The notes under the pieces are model-generated. The model searched no databases. It was not told the DNA's origin and saw only the letters and a program-made list of their open reading frames with translations. Both the position numbers and the translations under genes were made by a program. A stretch of DNA of 64,000 nt from Phytophthora colocasiae (taxonomy: Eukaryota; Oomycota; Peronosporomycetes; Peronosporales; Peronosporaceae): NCBI GenBank assembly GCA_018806915.1, contig JAGKQI010000103.1, positions 806,001-870,000 on the forward strand. The letters run 5' to 3'. Of the stretch, positions 1 to 10,879 are shown piece after piece. The first letter of the stretch is position 1. Each line of letters begins with the position of its first letter.

Positions 1-166
1 CTGCCATTATGTTCTGCGCCTTGTAGTACGCGTCAAAGTTCTCGTTCTCGTACACCCAATCCGCGAACTTGTCGGCGCGCCAATCTTCCTCCTTTCCATC
101 TGCACGCGGCTTCTTGCCACGGCCTCCACGGCCTCCGCCTCGTCCGTTGCGCGATCGCTTGCCCAT
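1..166 (-). CDS. NSUN2/Trm4-like tRNA cytosine-5 methyltransferase, 5' end only
   Basis: The gene runs off the left edge, so only the first 55 codons are visible. The ATG at 166 opens a basic, glycine/arginine-rich leader (MGKRSRNGRGGGRGG) followed by the segment WVYENENFDAYYKAQNI. This resembles the start of eukaryotic NSUN2/Trm4 proteins, where a basic leader precedes an EN..F..YY....I segment before the RNA methyltransferase domain. Family members place 5-methylcytosine on tRNAs in the nucleus. The SAM-binding core and catalytic cysteines lie outside the window. The call rests on this short N-terminal similarity alone. Confidence 0.6.
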   Translation of the reverse strand, partial: MGKRSRNGRGGGRGGRGKKPRADGKEEDWRADKFADWVYENENFDAYYKAQNIMA

Positions 167-343
167 GTTGCTCTGATGAATGAATGACAGGTCACTCACT
201 GGTCATGAGCTGAAGTACCAGTAAAATGGTACATTTGATCTTGAAAAGAAGCTGTAGCTATTATATTGCTCATTTTCATACTGATACTCTGTAATACTGT
301 GTAAAGTCTGCGTAATGATCTCATGCCTGCCATTGGAGCATGC

Positions 344-1501
344 TCACGCGAGTACTGCTGTGCACACGGAAATGTCGTCGCGCTTCCCCTGCTTCTTGTG
401 TGCGAAGGCAAGCAGGTTGGATGCGCTGTAGAAAGCGAGTTGACGAACTCGTCGCTCCTTGGCGAAGGCAGCGCGCTTCACGTCTAGGGATGGAATCGCC
501 TCGCATTTCTGTCGAAACCGCTCGAATTCTTCCGAGTCTACCGTTTTGTTGGCCTCCAATTCGGCTAAAGCCTCGCGGCAGAAGCCCGCGGCTGAAACGG
601 CGAAAGGGATGAATTCTGTGGTACTGTTAAACGTTTCCTTGGCGCGTTGAACTGTCCTTCGTGCCATGTCTTCTGCTGCTCCACCCTTGGACCTAGATGA
701 CGAAGTGTCTACCGAAGCGAGACACGTTGCAATGTCGTCCACGTACAAGTTGTCGTGCACCCCGTCGGAAAACAACAGACACACGTCACCTGCTTCATAC
801 TCGAAGGTCTGTATCTGCACTTCTGCTGCATAATTAATGGACTGGTTACTGGATACCACGGCGGGCACATTAAAGTCGTAGATAATGGAGTCGCTCTCGA
901 ACACGAGCTGGGAGCCACGGAACACGACGCACTTGCAGTCGCCGATCGTGTACACGAACATCTGTCTAGAAGTCTCGTCGAAGAAAACGGCCGAGATTGT
1001 CGAGTCGAGTCTTCCCTTGCGCTTGGCCAGCTTGCGTGCGCTCTTGATCGCCGCCTGCATGCTCTGGTTAAAGTCTTCGGCGCATGGGGGCTCCTCCCGA
1101 GAACGTTTGCGAAGCTTTGCTAGAGACGCCAACGTCTCGGACACGAGCATGCGAGCTAGCACACCTGACGCCTTCATAGTGCCGGACACACCGTCTGCCA
1201 CCACCATGTAACTTGGTCCAAAGCCCACAGCATCGTCTCCGTGGAATGAGTGCGTGGCGCTGCCCACCGACGTGAAACAGCCGCGCGTCTTCTTATCGCT
1301 GATTTCGGTCAATGCCTTGCATGTTCGCATGCGGTCCAAGAGGTAATGAGCGGCGTTCATGGCCGGAGGAGGCCTGTCAACAAGTGGAAGAGATCTCGGG
1401 GCGAGTGAAGCGGAAGTGAGCGTTGCTGGATCCCGAGGAATGGAGAGCGTGGGGGCGCCTTCCTGGTTCTGCGCTCCCCATCCCATGGCGCGAAGCCGCA
1501 A
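344..1501 (-). CDS. PP2C-family Ser/Thr protein phosphatase
   Basis: Single exon, 385 aa. The core shows the metal-binding motifs of PPM/PP2C phosphatases: GDDA near residue 88 and VADGVSG near 102 (first acidic cluster), IGDCKCVV near 190, and LLFSDGVHDNL near 250. The arrangement, with a FGPSYMVVADGVSG type of motif, resembles the PTC7/SpoIIE-like branch, which dephosphorylates Ser/Thr residues using Mn or Mg. An in-frame internal ATG (MNAAHYLLDRM, about residue 48) could be the true start, because the first 47 residues are proline-rich and low in complexity. No clear targeting signal is seen. The gene is transcribed in the same direction as the NSUN2-like gene, about 180 bp away. Substrate unknown. 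Confidence 0.8.
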   Translation of the reverse strand: MRLRAMGWGAQNQEGAPTLSIPRDPATLTSASLAPRSLPLVDRPPPAMNAAHYLLDRMRTCKALTEISDKKTRGCFTSVGSATHSFHGDDAVGFGPSYMVVADGVSGTMKASGVLARMLVSETLASLAKLRKRSREEPPCAEDFNQSMQAAIKSARKLAKRKGRLDSTISAVFFDETSRQMFVYTIGDCKCVVFRGSQLVFESDSIIYDFNVPAVVSSNQSINYAAEVQIQTFEYEAGDVCLLFSDGVHDNLYVDDIATCLASVDTSSSRSKGGAAEDMARRTVQRAKETFNSTTEFIPFAVSAAGFCREALAELEANKTVDSEEFERFRQKCEAIPSLDVKRAAFAKERRVRQLAFYSASNLLAFAHKKQGKRDDISVCTAVLA

Positions 1502-2228
1502 CCCGATTGAGCACTAACGGTCGACGACGTATATCTACGTATAGTATCAGGTAAATTTACCGGTAACTTGTAGGAATGTCGAACAGCGGAACAAGGAACT
1601 ATCCGGATTATACAGCGGTGCTGTCCGAACGTTTTTGGCTTCAACGCCAAAGCTCATCCGTAAGGAGATGAACGTTACCTACACTTTGCCAGTCATTAAC
1701 TACATGTAGTAGTCATGACATGCGCGTTGCAGCAGAGCTCTGGTAGTTTCTGGTGTCAGATTGGGAAGAACGAATTTGCTGGCGTTTCGTCAGTATGCGC
1801 CGCTGATGCATTTGATACTATAAACCGCGTTACTGTAAGTACCGCTGACTCGGTCGGCAGAAATGGAAAACGCAGAGCAGCGCAGTAATAGCAGCTCTCC
1901 AATAGTTTGCCAGTAGATTGTCCGGCTCCGCGTGCTGCGACGGAGCAACTTGTATACGCTCAGCGTATTACGCTAGCGATAGACCACCACTCCAAGAGCG
2001 ACCTGACGCCAAAAAAGCGATATGCTTCGTCCACAAGATGAAAAGGTGCCACTCTCAATGCAAGTCTTTCGCCAGCGTCGACATGAGCGCCACAAGATTC
2101 ATGAATGCCCGCTGGGCATAGCCCAAGCACTGGGCTACCTATCCTTCGTTGCTTCGCGTTGTGGATCGACCGACGCACGTCTTGGTCCCACCATCATTTG
2201 TCATCAGCACTAATGTTGCTAGAAGCTT
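1502..2228. other. Intergenic gap upstream of the PP2C gene
   Basis: There is no convincing coding sequence. The short frames near 1918-2287 lack coding bias or splice partners. The gap holds the perfect palindrome GGTAAATTTACC at 1550-1561, about 50 bp upstream of the PP2C start, and a TACATGTA palindrome at 1701-1708 that recurs elsewhere in this window. Confidence 0.5.
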
Positions 2229-3216
2229 ATGTTGCGTCAAATCGAACCAAGCAAACCGTGTCAATTCGCAGCAATGACGATGCGTAGCGACGCCACCAAG
2301 CTCAAACTGCTCGAGGGCCAGATCCCGCTTGTGAATCAGCTGTGCGAGAAGCTGGTAAGCTCTGAGGACTCCGACGTGGATGCTGTGCTTGTGACTGGGG
2401 GGTTTGTGGCCAAGCGCGGCCCACACGACTACGAGGCGCTCGAGGCAGTGGCCGCTGCTGAAGGAGACATGATGGCGCTCATCTCCAGACTCGAGATGAT
2501 CATCTGTCGTGTACTGTACATTCCTGATGATGTACGTGAACTGGTACTGCTCTGGAGCTAATGAGGTTCTGGCTTGACAAGCTGTGGTGGACGTGTTACG
2601 GTGAGCAGAATGACCCACCAACGACGCGCAGTATCGTCGTGTCGGCGCCGTCACTCACGCAGTATTCGTCCAACGTGTACTGCCGAGAGGAGCAGCTCAT
2701 CAAGGGCGTGACTGTCATGGGTGAAGCGCGTTACTTCAAGTAAGTTACTTGGCTTTGACGATCAACGGGTGATTTAAAACTATTGACATGTTCACGGATA
2801 GATTGGTGAACGATGGCAAAGATCCGATGCAAGACCGTGATCTGGTGCTAGTGCTGCGCGACTCGGCAGTCAAGTCTCCACTACCAGTTGTAGAAAGCTC
2901 CTTCTTCGCAGGTCTGCTGCCAATGCTGCAAACCAGCAAGCCAGGAGAGCCCCGTGCGATCGAGATCATTGGCGGCAGTGACCAGCATCCTCACGCACAG
3001 CTTCCGCTGATTTATCCAGGTGCGTACGAAGCTGCAAAAGTGGCATCAGAACCATTGACGGAAACTCACCTTGTGGTTGCAGGCTCGCTGCGGTTGGGTC
3101 AGTATACTATCTTACAGCTGGAGAAAGACCCTCTTGACGACAAATGGTGCGTTGCAGCCGTTATCTCGCACCAGATCGAGAAAGAAGACGATGAAGAAAA
3201 AGAAGCACCTTTCTAA
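2229..3216 (+). CDS. Unrecognised three-exon protein
   Basis: Predicted exons 2229-2531, 2582-2739 and 2802-3216 give about 291 aa. The introns are 50 nt (GTACGT...AAG) and 62 nt (GTAAGT...TAG, branch-like TATTGAC). Reading frame is kept across both junctions (...YIPDD|LWWTCYGE... and ...EARYFK|LVNDG...). The ATG at 2274 is an equally good start and would shorten the protein by 15 residues. The product is acidic and soluble-looking, with no signal peptide or membrane span, and ends in a glutamate-rich tail (EKEDDEEKEAPF). I recognise no family. It ends about 100 bp before the ATG of the next gene, on the same strand. Confidence 0.6.
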
Positions 3217-3316
3217 AGTTTTTTAGAAAGTGTATCGTCTTTATCTTGCAATTTGTATTGACACAAAAAAATTTTCCTACGTTGTTGTCTTTCTTGGTGG
3301 ATTCGGAGCGAAAAAT

Positions 3317-5767
3317 ATGGGAACAGGGACGTACGACTCCTATTGGGGGCAACCTCGCAGCGCACAGAATGTTCGCGAACTGGAGCAGATGGCTACGAAC
3401 GAATTTGACCCACCCTTGAGCAGCCAGGAACTTTTGGGAGCGCTGCGCGCCTGCAATTACCGCACGCAAGACGCGTACACGTATCTGCAGGCCAGCCGCC
3501 GTCACAAACAACGAACAATCGCAATCCCGGCGTCGGCCCCCGCAGCGTCGACTAATATGTACATGGCGCAGAGATCACCTGAGCGTTCAAAACGCCGCTT
3601 TAGTGCGTCTCCTGCGTCGGAGGAAGATACGCCCAGCAAGCGACGCAAGGACCAGAACTCTTTAATACCGGTAGTCGACATGACTGAGGAGAAAGACGAA
3701 GAGGAACAAAATGAGAAAGATACTACGCCCGACACGCAGCAAGACACAGAGATGCAAGAACACGTGAAGGTGGTGAATCCTCCTGCAGGTCGTGCCAGAG
3801 CGCAACAATTGCTGCTGGAGACGGTGGAGGACCGTGTGGCTGGGAGACAGGCTCTGCGCAATCCGGAATGGGTGAACGGTGTGTGGGCAAGTCTGGAGGT
3901 GCCTGCGGTGTTAGAGCTGGCCATGCAGTTGAACTTGACAGTGGATTCGTTGGCCACGTGGGCGAAGGATCTAGAGGTGAACAAAGCTCAAGAAATCCAG
4001 ACACGAGTGGCTGCATTGATTATCGAGGTGGCGCAGAAGCTACCTCCAGTTACGCTCGGCGCGGAAGATGTCGTGGCATGTGTCCCGAATGATGAAGGGC
4101 TGTCGAAGATAGATGAAGAAGTGGCAGCAATTGCAAAAGCTGAGGACGAGAGCGCTGAAATGAAAGCATTTGATCGAGCTAAAGTCGCCAAAAGGTCCAT
4201 TGAGTGTCTCTCTTCTGCGTGCAAGGCGTACATGGACCGATTGAGTTGGTTTGCCCAATCCTTTGACACTAAAACCAAGGAAAAGGCCAAGGTGGAGGAA
4301 TCTCTCAAAGCATTGGGGCAGAAATTGGAAGATCTAGTGGAAACGTGCGCGGAGGATGTCAACGACGCGCAACGCTCGCTAATAGATGCCAAGGAATTGC
4401 AGGAAACACGGACTTTGCAGATTCTCCAGCTTGTGGACGTTCGTAAAAAGGAGCTTCTGGGGGCAGGAGAAACGCAGGCATCTGCACAACTTATGTCGAC
4501 CGTTGATGTATGGAGTAAGGACGATATGGAAGCGAAGGCGCTTTGGAAGTCGCGGAGTGACATCGAAAGCCGAGTCAAGAAATCGGCTTTATCGATGAAA
4601 GTTGCTGAACGCGCGCTAGCTTTCCACAAGAACCTGTGTATCTTGTTTCGGAAAGTTCGAGAGCGGCGTGAGGCATCACTTACGAGCTTCTCTGGTGGGC
4701 TCAAGGATGCCCGTGCAGCTTCGATGAACCGTGCGACAGCAGCGCTGGAAAAAATCATCCCGATGCTGGCACATGCACTATACCAATACTACACATTCTA
4801 CTCGGTCCAGCAGCTCAAGGCCAAGGAGGAACAGCAGGAGCTGGAGAAGGCTTTAGAGGCTCACATCGAGTACTTCGGAGACTCGGCCCCAATCAAGAAA
4901 GGAGACATCGAGAAGCGCATCCGTGAATTTATTGGTGTCACGCAGAGCTCCATGCAGGTGATCATGGAAATCGCTGAGGGCCAGCAGCACCTGTGGGAAC
5001 TAAAGCAGTCGATCCTACCCGTGTCGGTGCGCCAAGTCCTGATCCGGGAGTTTAAGGCGTTATGGCTGCAACTGAATGGACCAATGCAAGATGTGATGAA
5101 GAAGTTCGTGACAACGATCGAGGAAGCTTCAGGTGGCGTCGTGGCTATGCCAGCTCAGCAAGTCCGACAGCCAGAAGCTACGACTATGATCGACACATCG
5201 GACGAGCAAGTCATCCCAGCGTTCAAGGTCCCTGCTTTCACGCACATCTGCGTGAAGGCTGCAACACCGTACAGCACTGCAATCTCTGCTGTTGTAGCCC
5301 CCAACGAGGGTACAAACAGTCCTCGTTCGCCAATTGTCGGACAAGAACCCGCGAGTTTGCCTACGGTCGTCATTGGATCAAGTGAAACCCAGTTGGCAAT
5401 CTGCAACGAAACGAAAGTAGGTGCTCTGCCTCGGGCTCCGGAATGCGACGAGTTTGCAGTTGGATCGATCTTGTACTCTAAATTCCCGGTGGGTGAAAAT
5501 TGCGCGCAGTTTGTGCGTGGGGAGGTCCTGAATCGCGTGGGTGATGACAAGTACATGGTTCAGTACGACAACGGCGACAAGTTCTCTGTCCCGGGTCGAT
5601 TTCTTTTCACGAAAGAGATGGTACGTCTGTCATTATTGCTGTTTACTGTACTATTGTCCTGTTCTAACTCGTGTGTTCAGATGGAACAGTATCAGAAGGC
5701 TGGTGGAGTTGATGAAGACATGGAAACGGAGGACAAAGGAAGCCAGGGCAGCTGTTCCATTATGTAG
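3317..5767 (+). CDS. UBA-like / coiled-coil / Tudor-like protein with C-terminal CaaX box
   Basis: Predicted exons 3317-5620 and 5681-5767, 796 aa. The 60-nt intron (GTACGT...TTCTAAC...CAG) has no stop and is a multiple of three, so unspliced RNA would also be read through. The ATG at 3317 is preferred over an upstream in-frame ATG at 3230, whose added leader is hydrophobic and begins only 13 bp after the previous gene. Residues about 15-60 look like a UBA/CUE-type helical bundle (LSSQELLGALRACNYRTQDA). Residues 70-150 are basic then acidic and probably nuclear-directed. The middle (about 230-600) is long helical coiled coil. Residues about 740-765 form a Tudor/SGF29-like barrel signature (RVGDDKYMVQYDNGDKFSV). 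The protein ends CSIM, a farnesylation-type CaaX box. Function unknown; domain calls are by eye. Confidence 0.7.
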   Translation: MGTGTYDSYWGQPRSAQNVRELEQMATNEFDPPLSSQELLGALRACNYRTQDAYTYLQASRRHKQRTIAIPASAPAASTNMYMAQRSPERSKRRFSASPASEEDTPSKRRKDQNSLIPVVDMTEEKDEEEQNEKDTTPDTQQDTEMQEHVKVVNPPAGRARAQQLLLETVEDRVAGRQALRNPEWVNGVWASLEVPAVLELAMQLNLTVDSLATWAKDLEVNKAQEIQTRVAALIIEVAQKLPPVTLGAEDVVACVPNDEGLSKIDEEVAAIAKAEDESAEMKAFDRAKVAKRSIECLSSACKAYMDRLSWFAQSFDTKTKEKAKVEESLKALGQKLEDLVETCAEDVNDAQRSLIDAKELQETRTLQILQLVDVRKKELLGAGETQASAQLMSTVDVWSKDDMEAKALWKSRSDIESRVKKSALSMKVAERALAFHKNLCILFRKVRERREASLTSFSGGLKDARAASMNRATAALEKIIPMLAHALYQYYTFYSVQQLKAKEEQQELEKALEAHIEYFGDSAPIKKGDIEKRIREFIGVTQSSMQVIMEIAEGQQHLWELKQSILPVSVRQVLIREFKALWLQLNGPMQDVMKKFVTTIEEASGGVVAMPAQQVRQPEATTMIDTSDEQVIPAFKVPAFTHICVKAATPYSTAISAVVAPNEGTNSPRSPIVGQEPASLPTVVIGSSETQLAICNETKVGALPRAPECDEFAVGSILYSKFPVGENCAQFVRGEVLNRVGDDKYMVQYDNGDKFSVPGRFLFTKEMVRLSLLLFTVLLSCSNSCVQMEQYQKAGGVDEDMETEDKGSQGSCSIM

Positions 5768-5956
5768 TGTGGTGATTTTGAATATTACAGAAGAGCAGTT
5801 CTGCTTTAACTTTTGTTTTTGCGTAAGTGCTTGTTGAAGTTGAAGTTTGTACATTTGAAGAGCACATCGTTTCCTGCTCGTTCAGCTGAATTGCTCTTAA
5901 GTGAAAAGCTTCGTGAGATTGGTAGCAATACAAAACTCAAGTGTGGGGATTCCGCA

Positions 5957-8900
5957 ATGAGTTCTCGCTTTAGCGAGGAGAGCGCCATGGGCGACGCCTG
6001 GCAGGAGAAGATGGAGCAGCTCCAGGTGCGATAGCTGCTGGAATTTAACGTTACGTACGATTTATCTGATTATTTACTTCACTTTGAGCCAGAACGAGCT
6101 GGCGTTGGCCCAGTATGAAGCGCAGAAGTGGAAGGAGAAGTATCTGGTAGAGAAGCGGCGACGTCAGAAGACAGCGAGAGACTTGCTGGATCTCGTTGTA
6201 CGCACAGAGTTGCATCCGAACGGAGTTAGTGCATCTGCAGTTGCATCAGCTGTGGAGAGAGCTTCCTCCTTCAAGTACGTTGCGGAGTTGTGGTCTAAAC
6301 TGTGTCATTCGCTGCGGCTCACACTTTTATACATGCCGAACAGTCCAGATCATACGGGGAATTTACTGAGCCCGACATTGTCGTCGTTCGACTTTGATGA
6401 CGATTCCAGTGAAGAAGACAGCGACGGCAGTGAGGAACAAGCTCCAGGAACTCCAGCTGAACTTGTGGATGCAACGAGACATGAGTCGGACATTCTGACA
6501 GAGACGCTACGTCGGCCCACAAGATCAAATGACCGACAAGAACCGTTTAATCCGTCACTTGCGCTGGAGCTAAGAGACCGACAATCCATCATGTACCACT
6601 TGAACGAAACCGCAGGGATTCCTGGACGTGTGAGTCGGTCATCGACTACTGGATCTGCGTTGGAGGCGTTTGGTGGATCGTCAAAGCGAATAATTGACGG
6701 TAAAAATGGTGCTGACAGCGAATTATCACAGCAACAACACCTCATGTACCGCATCATGCACGCCAAACCGTCCTCACGCGACCTGTGGCATGCACGTGCA
6801 CACCCGAACAAGCTGCAGAATGTGGCGCGTTCTATCATGTTTTCCATGCACCTCAAGAAGGAACACATTTTTGAGCGCTTCTTCGTAACAGGGATGTCAC
6901 TCAGTGAAAAAGACCGACAGCAACAATCTTCGGGTCTTGCTGGCTACTGGAAACCGAAGTTACTCTATGATTTTCCAAACGTACGTAAGTTTCTACGTTT
7001 CATTGCGTTGCTACCAGCTAACTGATCAACTTGCGTGATACTCTACTAGCGAATGAATGATCCACCTGATGAGTCTGTTGCCGACTTCTGCTTCCCCAGG
7101 GGTGTACCTTTGACGATGTGCACACCCGAACAAGCTGAAGCAATTATTGGCGTGGCAGTGTCGAAGTGGTTCACTGATATTGGACCTCTTCAAAAACATA
7201 TTAAAGAAGCTCCAGAGACGAGTGGCTACACGTTCCGTCTTACTGGGGCAAAAGGAGAGGTCTTGTACGGCTTTTGTGTTGCAGTTATGAGGGAGGTTAC
7301 AGCTACCGATATCTCGTCAGGGAGTGGATCAGCACCGAAGAGTCCAAGAGCTAGCTGGTCATCAAGTTGGTTTGGTGGGAGTTCTTTGTCACCCTCGAGC
7401 AAAGCAAGTCGTATCAACATGACAAGCAAGATGGCACCGATGTGCTATTGTTTCACAAGCAAGTTCCCCTTTTATCGTTTCCACTTTACGGTACGGACGC
7501 GGTTTTCCTCGAAAATTGGTGTATCCTTTCCTAAATTGTTGCCCTAAATTGTTGCCCTGTAGGTGTTACGGATGATCATTGAAAATGAGATGGAGCAGCA
7601 CAGATTGTCAACTGCTTCTCTGGATGAATCAGGAAACGAAATCAAGGAAGACGAGCAGTTTGAAATCATACTGAGACCACTGCTAGATCTTGCGATGGAG
7701 TTTACGGTCTACCACGAGGAAAATCCGCGCATGCGGGATCAGACTGCTGCCTCTGATAAACAGAGCAACATGACTTCTATTGCAACTAAGATGGACATAT
7801 CCGCTGTAAACCGACGTGTTGTTCTGAGCGAAGATGCAAGTGTAAGTTCAGCTAATATCGAAGGAGATCCCGAGCCTAGTGCTGAGCCGAGAAAGAGGCC
7901 GAGCCAACTCCGGAAAAGCCTTAGCACCGACGATATCAGCAACTACAACGGCGCAAGCGTTTGGATTATGGATAAGCCCATGGTAAAAAGTATTGACGCA
8001 AGTCAGCCCAAGGAGTATGAGCGGGTAAAAGTTGGGGATATTCTGGAGGCCGTTGACAGCATCGCAACAGGTAAGTGATCCGATACCATGTTGACTGAAC
8101 GTACCATATTTACGCTGTGCATGCATCTATCAGCGTTTATGAGTTTTGAGCAAACTCTGACATTGCTAGAAAAAGGAAATCGACCAATGCGTCTTCGCTT
8201 CCGCAGACCAATCTCGCAGAGTTCTCCGACCGCAACGAAGCGGTCGAAATACCGACGGTATTTATCTGCTTCTTCTATTGATGTAAGTTGCTGTTATCTC
8301 TTCAGGAAACTCGAACATTAAATTTGATGCGTTGTTTGTAGATCTTACATCGAGCACGGCGAATCAAGATTAACGACCCAGGGCATTGGTCTTCCGCTCG
8401 ATTCCCAGCGTTCGACCTCAGTTACCAGTTTCCAAAACGCCACTCCGATCGATGGTCAGTCGGAGTTGTGCTACGCTTTTTGACACCAGACAAAGTGGTC
8501 GAGATTATGGCGTACTTGCTCCTTGAGAAGCAGGTTGTGATCATGAGCGACAGCCCGGCCAAGATATCGGCAGTTTGTACTGCGCTTTTACTTCTGTTAG
8601 CGCCATTCCAGTGGCAGTCGACGTACATCCCCTTGTTGCCTTCAGGACTACTTGACTTTTTGCACTCCCCCGTGCCATTCCTCGTTGGTTGTCACTCGCT
8701 GAGTGAAACAGCAGAATGGTCCGACGTTTGCTTTTACGACATCGACAGAGATCGCATTGCGGTACCTGCTGTGACGAGGCACTTGGGTCCATCATCGATC
8801 CCCAATGGTGTGGAGCTTTGTCGGTTGCTACGGAAAGCTCGAGAGCGCTTCTGCTCATTACGCCCCACCGGCAAGCCGTGGTACGAATTATCTGAGGAGC

Positions 8901-9241
8901 AAGACACGATCATCACTCTGACGATGCAAGAAGCGGAGATTTTTCTGCGTGATCTGGGCTTTGACATTTCATCTCAAGATCTGGCAGCATCGATATCGGG
9001 TAAATTATCAGTAGTCACACTACTAATACCTGTACATGTAGTACATTCCAGGATACGTTTACTAACTGGGTGCGTATCAGCAGGTGGCCAGAGCTTTTAC
9101 GATCGTCTGCAGGAAGAGGTTGCTAAGGAAGTACGGAACAGCATATACGAAGACTACCTGGACGAATTTACGCAGACGCAGTTGTTTTGCCAGTACTACG
9201 AAAGTCTCTTGCAGCCCGAGGCACAGAAAGCACAAAAGTAA
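5957..9241 (+). CDS. DENN-domain protein with PDZ-like insertion
   Basis: Seven predicted exons: 5957-6025, 6093-6980, 7050-7490, 7563-8070, 8134-8282, 8342-8999 and 9081-9241, all in phase, about 957 aa. DENN proteins are usually guanine-nucleotide exchange factors for Rab GTPases on membranes. The N-terminal coiled coil and acidic linker are followed by a uDENN part (DESVADFCFPRGVPL, then MCYCFTSKFPFYRFHF). The cDENN core is spread over exons 6-7 (VVLRFLTPDKVVEIMAYLL, QVVIMSDSPAKIS, PLLPSGLLDFLHSPVPFLVG). Between them, exons 4-5 encode a PDZ-like segment (ERVKVGDILEAVDSIA ... GNRPMRLRFRRP). The last intron can end at 9080 or 9083, both in frame. The first donor (GTGCGA) is the weakest junction. 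The gene converges on BCKDH E1-beta with 45 bp between stops. Confidence 0.82.
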
Positions 9242-9286
9242 GTCAAACTCAAGTATCAATATCAAAATGTTGAGTGAATCATGTGG

Positions 9287-10611
9287 TTAGTAATCCACTA
9301 CTTTTTTTATCGCCTCGAAGTTCCGTAGCGCGTCCGGAAGGTAGTGCTGGCATATTCCAACATCAAAGCAAATTAGTTAAGAGTGGAAACAAAGCAGCTA
9401 TAGCTCAGACCACTCACCGATTCGTAGGCTAGCGGGAATGGCGTGTCGTAGCCGCAGACACGCTGGATAGGGGCCTCCAAGCTCAAGAAGCACCGTTCCT
9501 GTATACTCGACGAAATTTCAGCAGCAAAACCACCAGATTTCTACAACACACAGCAAGGATTAGTACATGCACACGCTTCCACATCACCGAAACTAAGGCA
9601 TAGTTACGCACCGGAGCTTCATGGCTAACTACTAGCCGACCGGTCTTGCGAACTGAGTGTTCAATTGTGTCAGCGTCCCAAGGGAAGATCGTCTGTAAGT
9701 CGATGAGTTCACAACTGATTCCAACGTCCTCGGCGTATCCGCAGGCTTCCTCGAGCACCCGCATCTGCGCACCCCATCCAACTACCGTGACATCGGTTCC
9801 TCGCTTCACGATCTCAGCCTCACTCAGATTTCTCTCGTACTCACCCACTGGCACCTACAGAGCATTCACGCATAACCACTTGTTAGCATTACACCTAGTC
9901 TTCTTTCACTCCATTTGACTGACTCACCTCTCCTACTGAAGCGCGGTACAGTGCCTTGGGCTCTAAGAAGAGGACCGGATTCGGGTCCCGAATAGATGCT
10001 AATAGCAAGCCCTTTGCTGCCACCGGGTTGCGTGGCACAACCACTTTAAGTCCGGGAGTGTGTGCGAAGTACGCCTCTGGAGATTGCGAATGGTAGTGGC
10101 CACCATGTCCCACAGCTCCGTACGGAGCTCGGAACGTCAGTTTACCGCAATTGAACTCGTTGCCTGACCGGTAACGGAACTTCGCCGCTTCGTTCACGAT
10201 CTGGTCGAACGCAGGGAAGATATAGTCTGCGAATTGAATCTCGGCAATTGCCGTGCGGCCTGTAGACGCGTAACCAATGGCAAAACCTGCAATGGCTTGC
10301 TCACACAGTGGTGAGTTGAAGACGCGGTCGCTACCGAACTTGTCGCGCAGGTCCACCGAGCAGCGAAACACGCCGCCAAAGGCCACGTCCTCACCGAAAA
10401 GCACCGCACTGGGGTCTGTCTCCATGGCCACGCGCATAGCGTCATTGATAGCCGTGAACATGTTCATCTGCTGCGTTTCGAGCACTGGCAAAGCATCATC
10501 TTCCTCTTCTTGCGCTTGTGTGAGCGGAGGAGCCACATGCAATGCGCGAAGCAATGGTGTACGCCGTAGACGGCGAGTTAGAACGGTGCGGGGCGTAGAC
10601 AACAAGGACAT
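9287..10611 (-). CDS. BCKDHB: 2-oxoisovalerate dehydrogenase E1 subunit beta (branched-chain)
   Basis: Four exons (10611-9928, 9854-9612, 9540-9418, 9346-9287), all phase 0, 369 aa; human BCKDHB is 392 aa. Together with E1-alpha it decarboxylates the 2-oxo acids of valine, leucine and isoleucine and passes the acyl group to lipoyl-E2 in the mitochondrial matrix. A mitochondrial-type leader ([20 protein letters not shown]) precedes the pyrimidine-binding domain. Recognisable motifs are [48 protein letters not shown] and the C-terminal [19 protein letters not shown] followed by [10 protein letters not shown]. The E2 gene of the same complex lies 2.3 kb away beyond xylulokinase. A palindromic TTGATGCA cluster sits 100-158 bp upstream of the ATG. 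Confidence 0.95.
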
Positions 10612-10710
10612 TGGTAGTAGTGTGTAGTCTGTGGAGCTATTCGAGGACTGGCACCTTGAACCTCAACCAGGAGGAACGCTACTATCTGGCCCAGTCTATG
10701 ACCTTTCGTC

Positions 10711-10769
10711 TGCATCAATACAAATTGGTTGATGCAATTCACTGCATCAACCGAGAATGTTTTGATGCA
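10711..10769. repeat. Palindromic TTGATGCA cluster upstream of BCKDHB
   Basis: A perfect inverted repeat, GGTTGATGCA (10727-10736) and TGCATCAACC (10743-10752), is separated by 6 nt. It is flanked by two further half-sites, TGCATCAA at 10711 and TTGATGCA at 10761. Four copies therefore fall in about 60 bp in alternating orientation. The position is 100-158 bp upstream of the BCKDHB start codon and about 110 bp past the xylulokinase stop, so it could be a promoter element or, less likely, a 3'-end hairpin. Confidence 0.6.
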
Positions 10770-10879
10770 GTTACAGTACGCGGGAGGGACGACCTCCTCT
10801 CCATGTAGACGATCAAAGGATTGTTGCTTGACTTAATACGCACGATCTGCTACCTTTTGGCTAGAATAACAGACATCAA

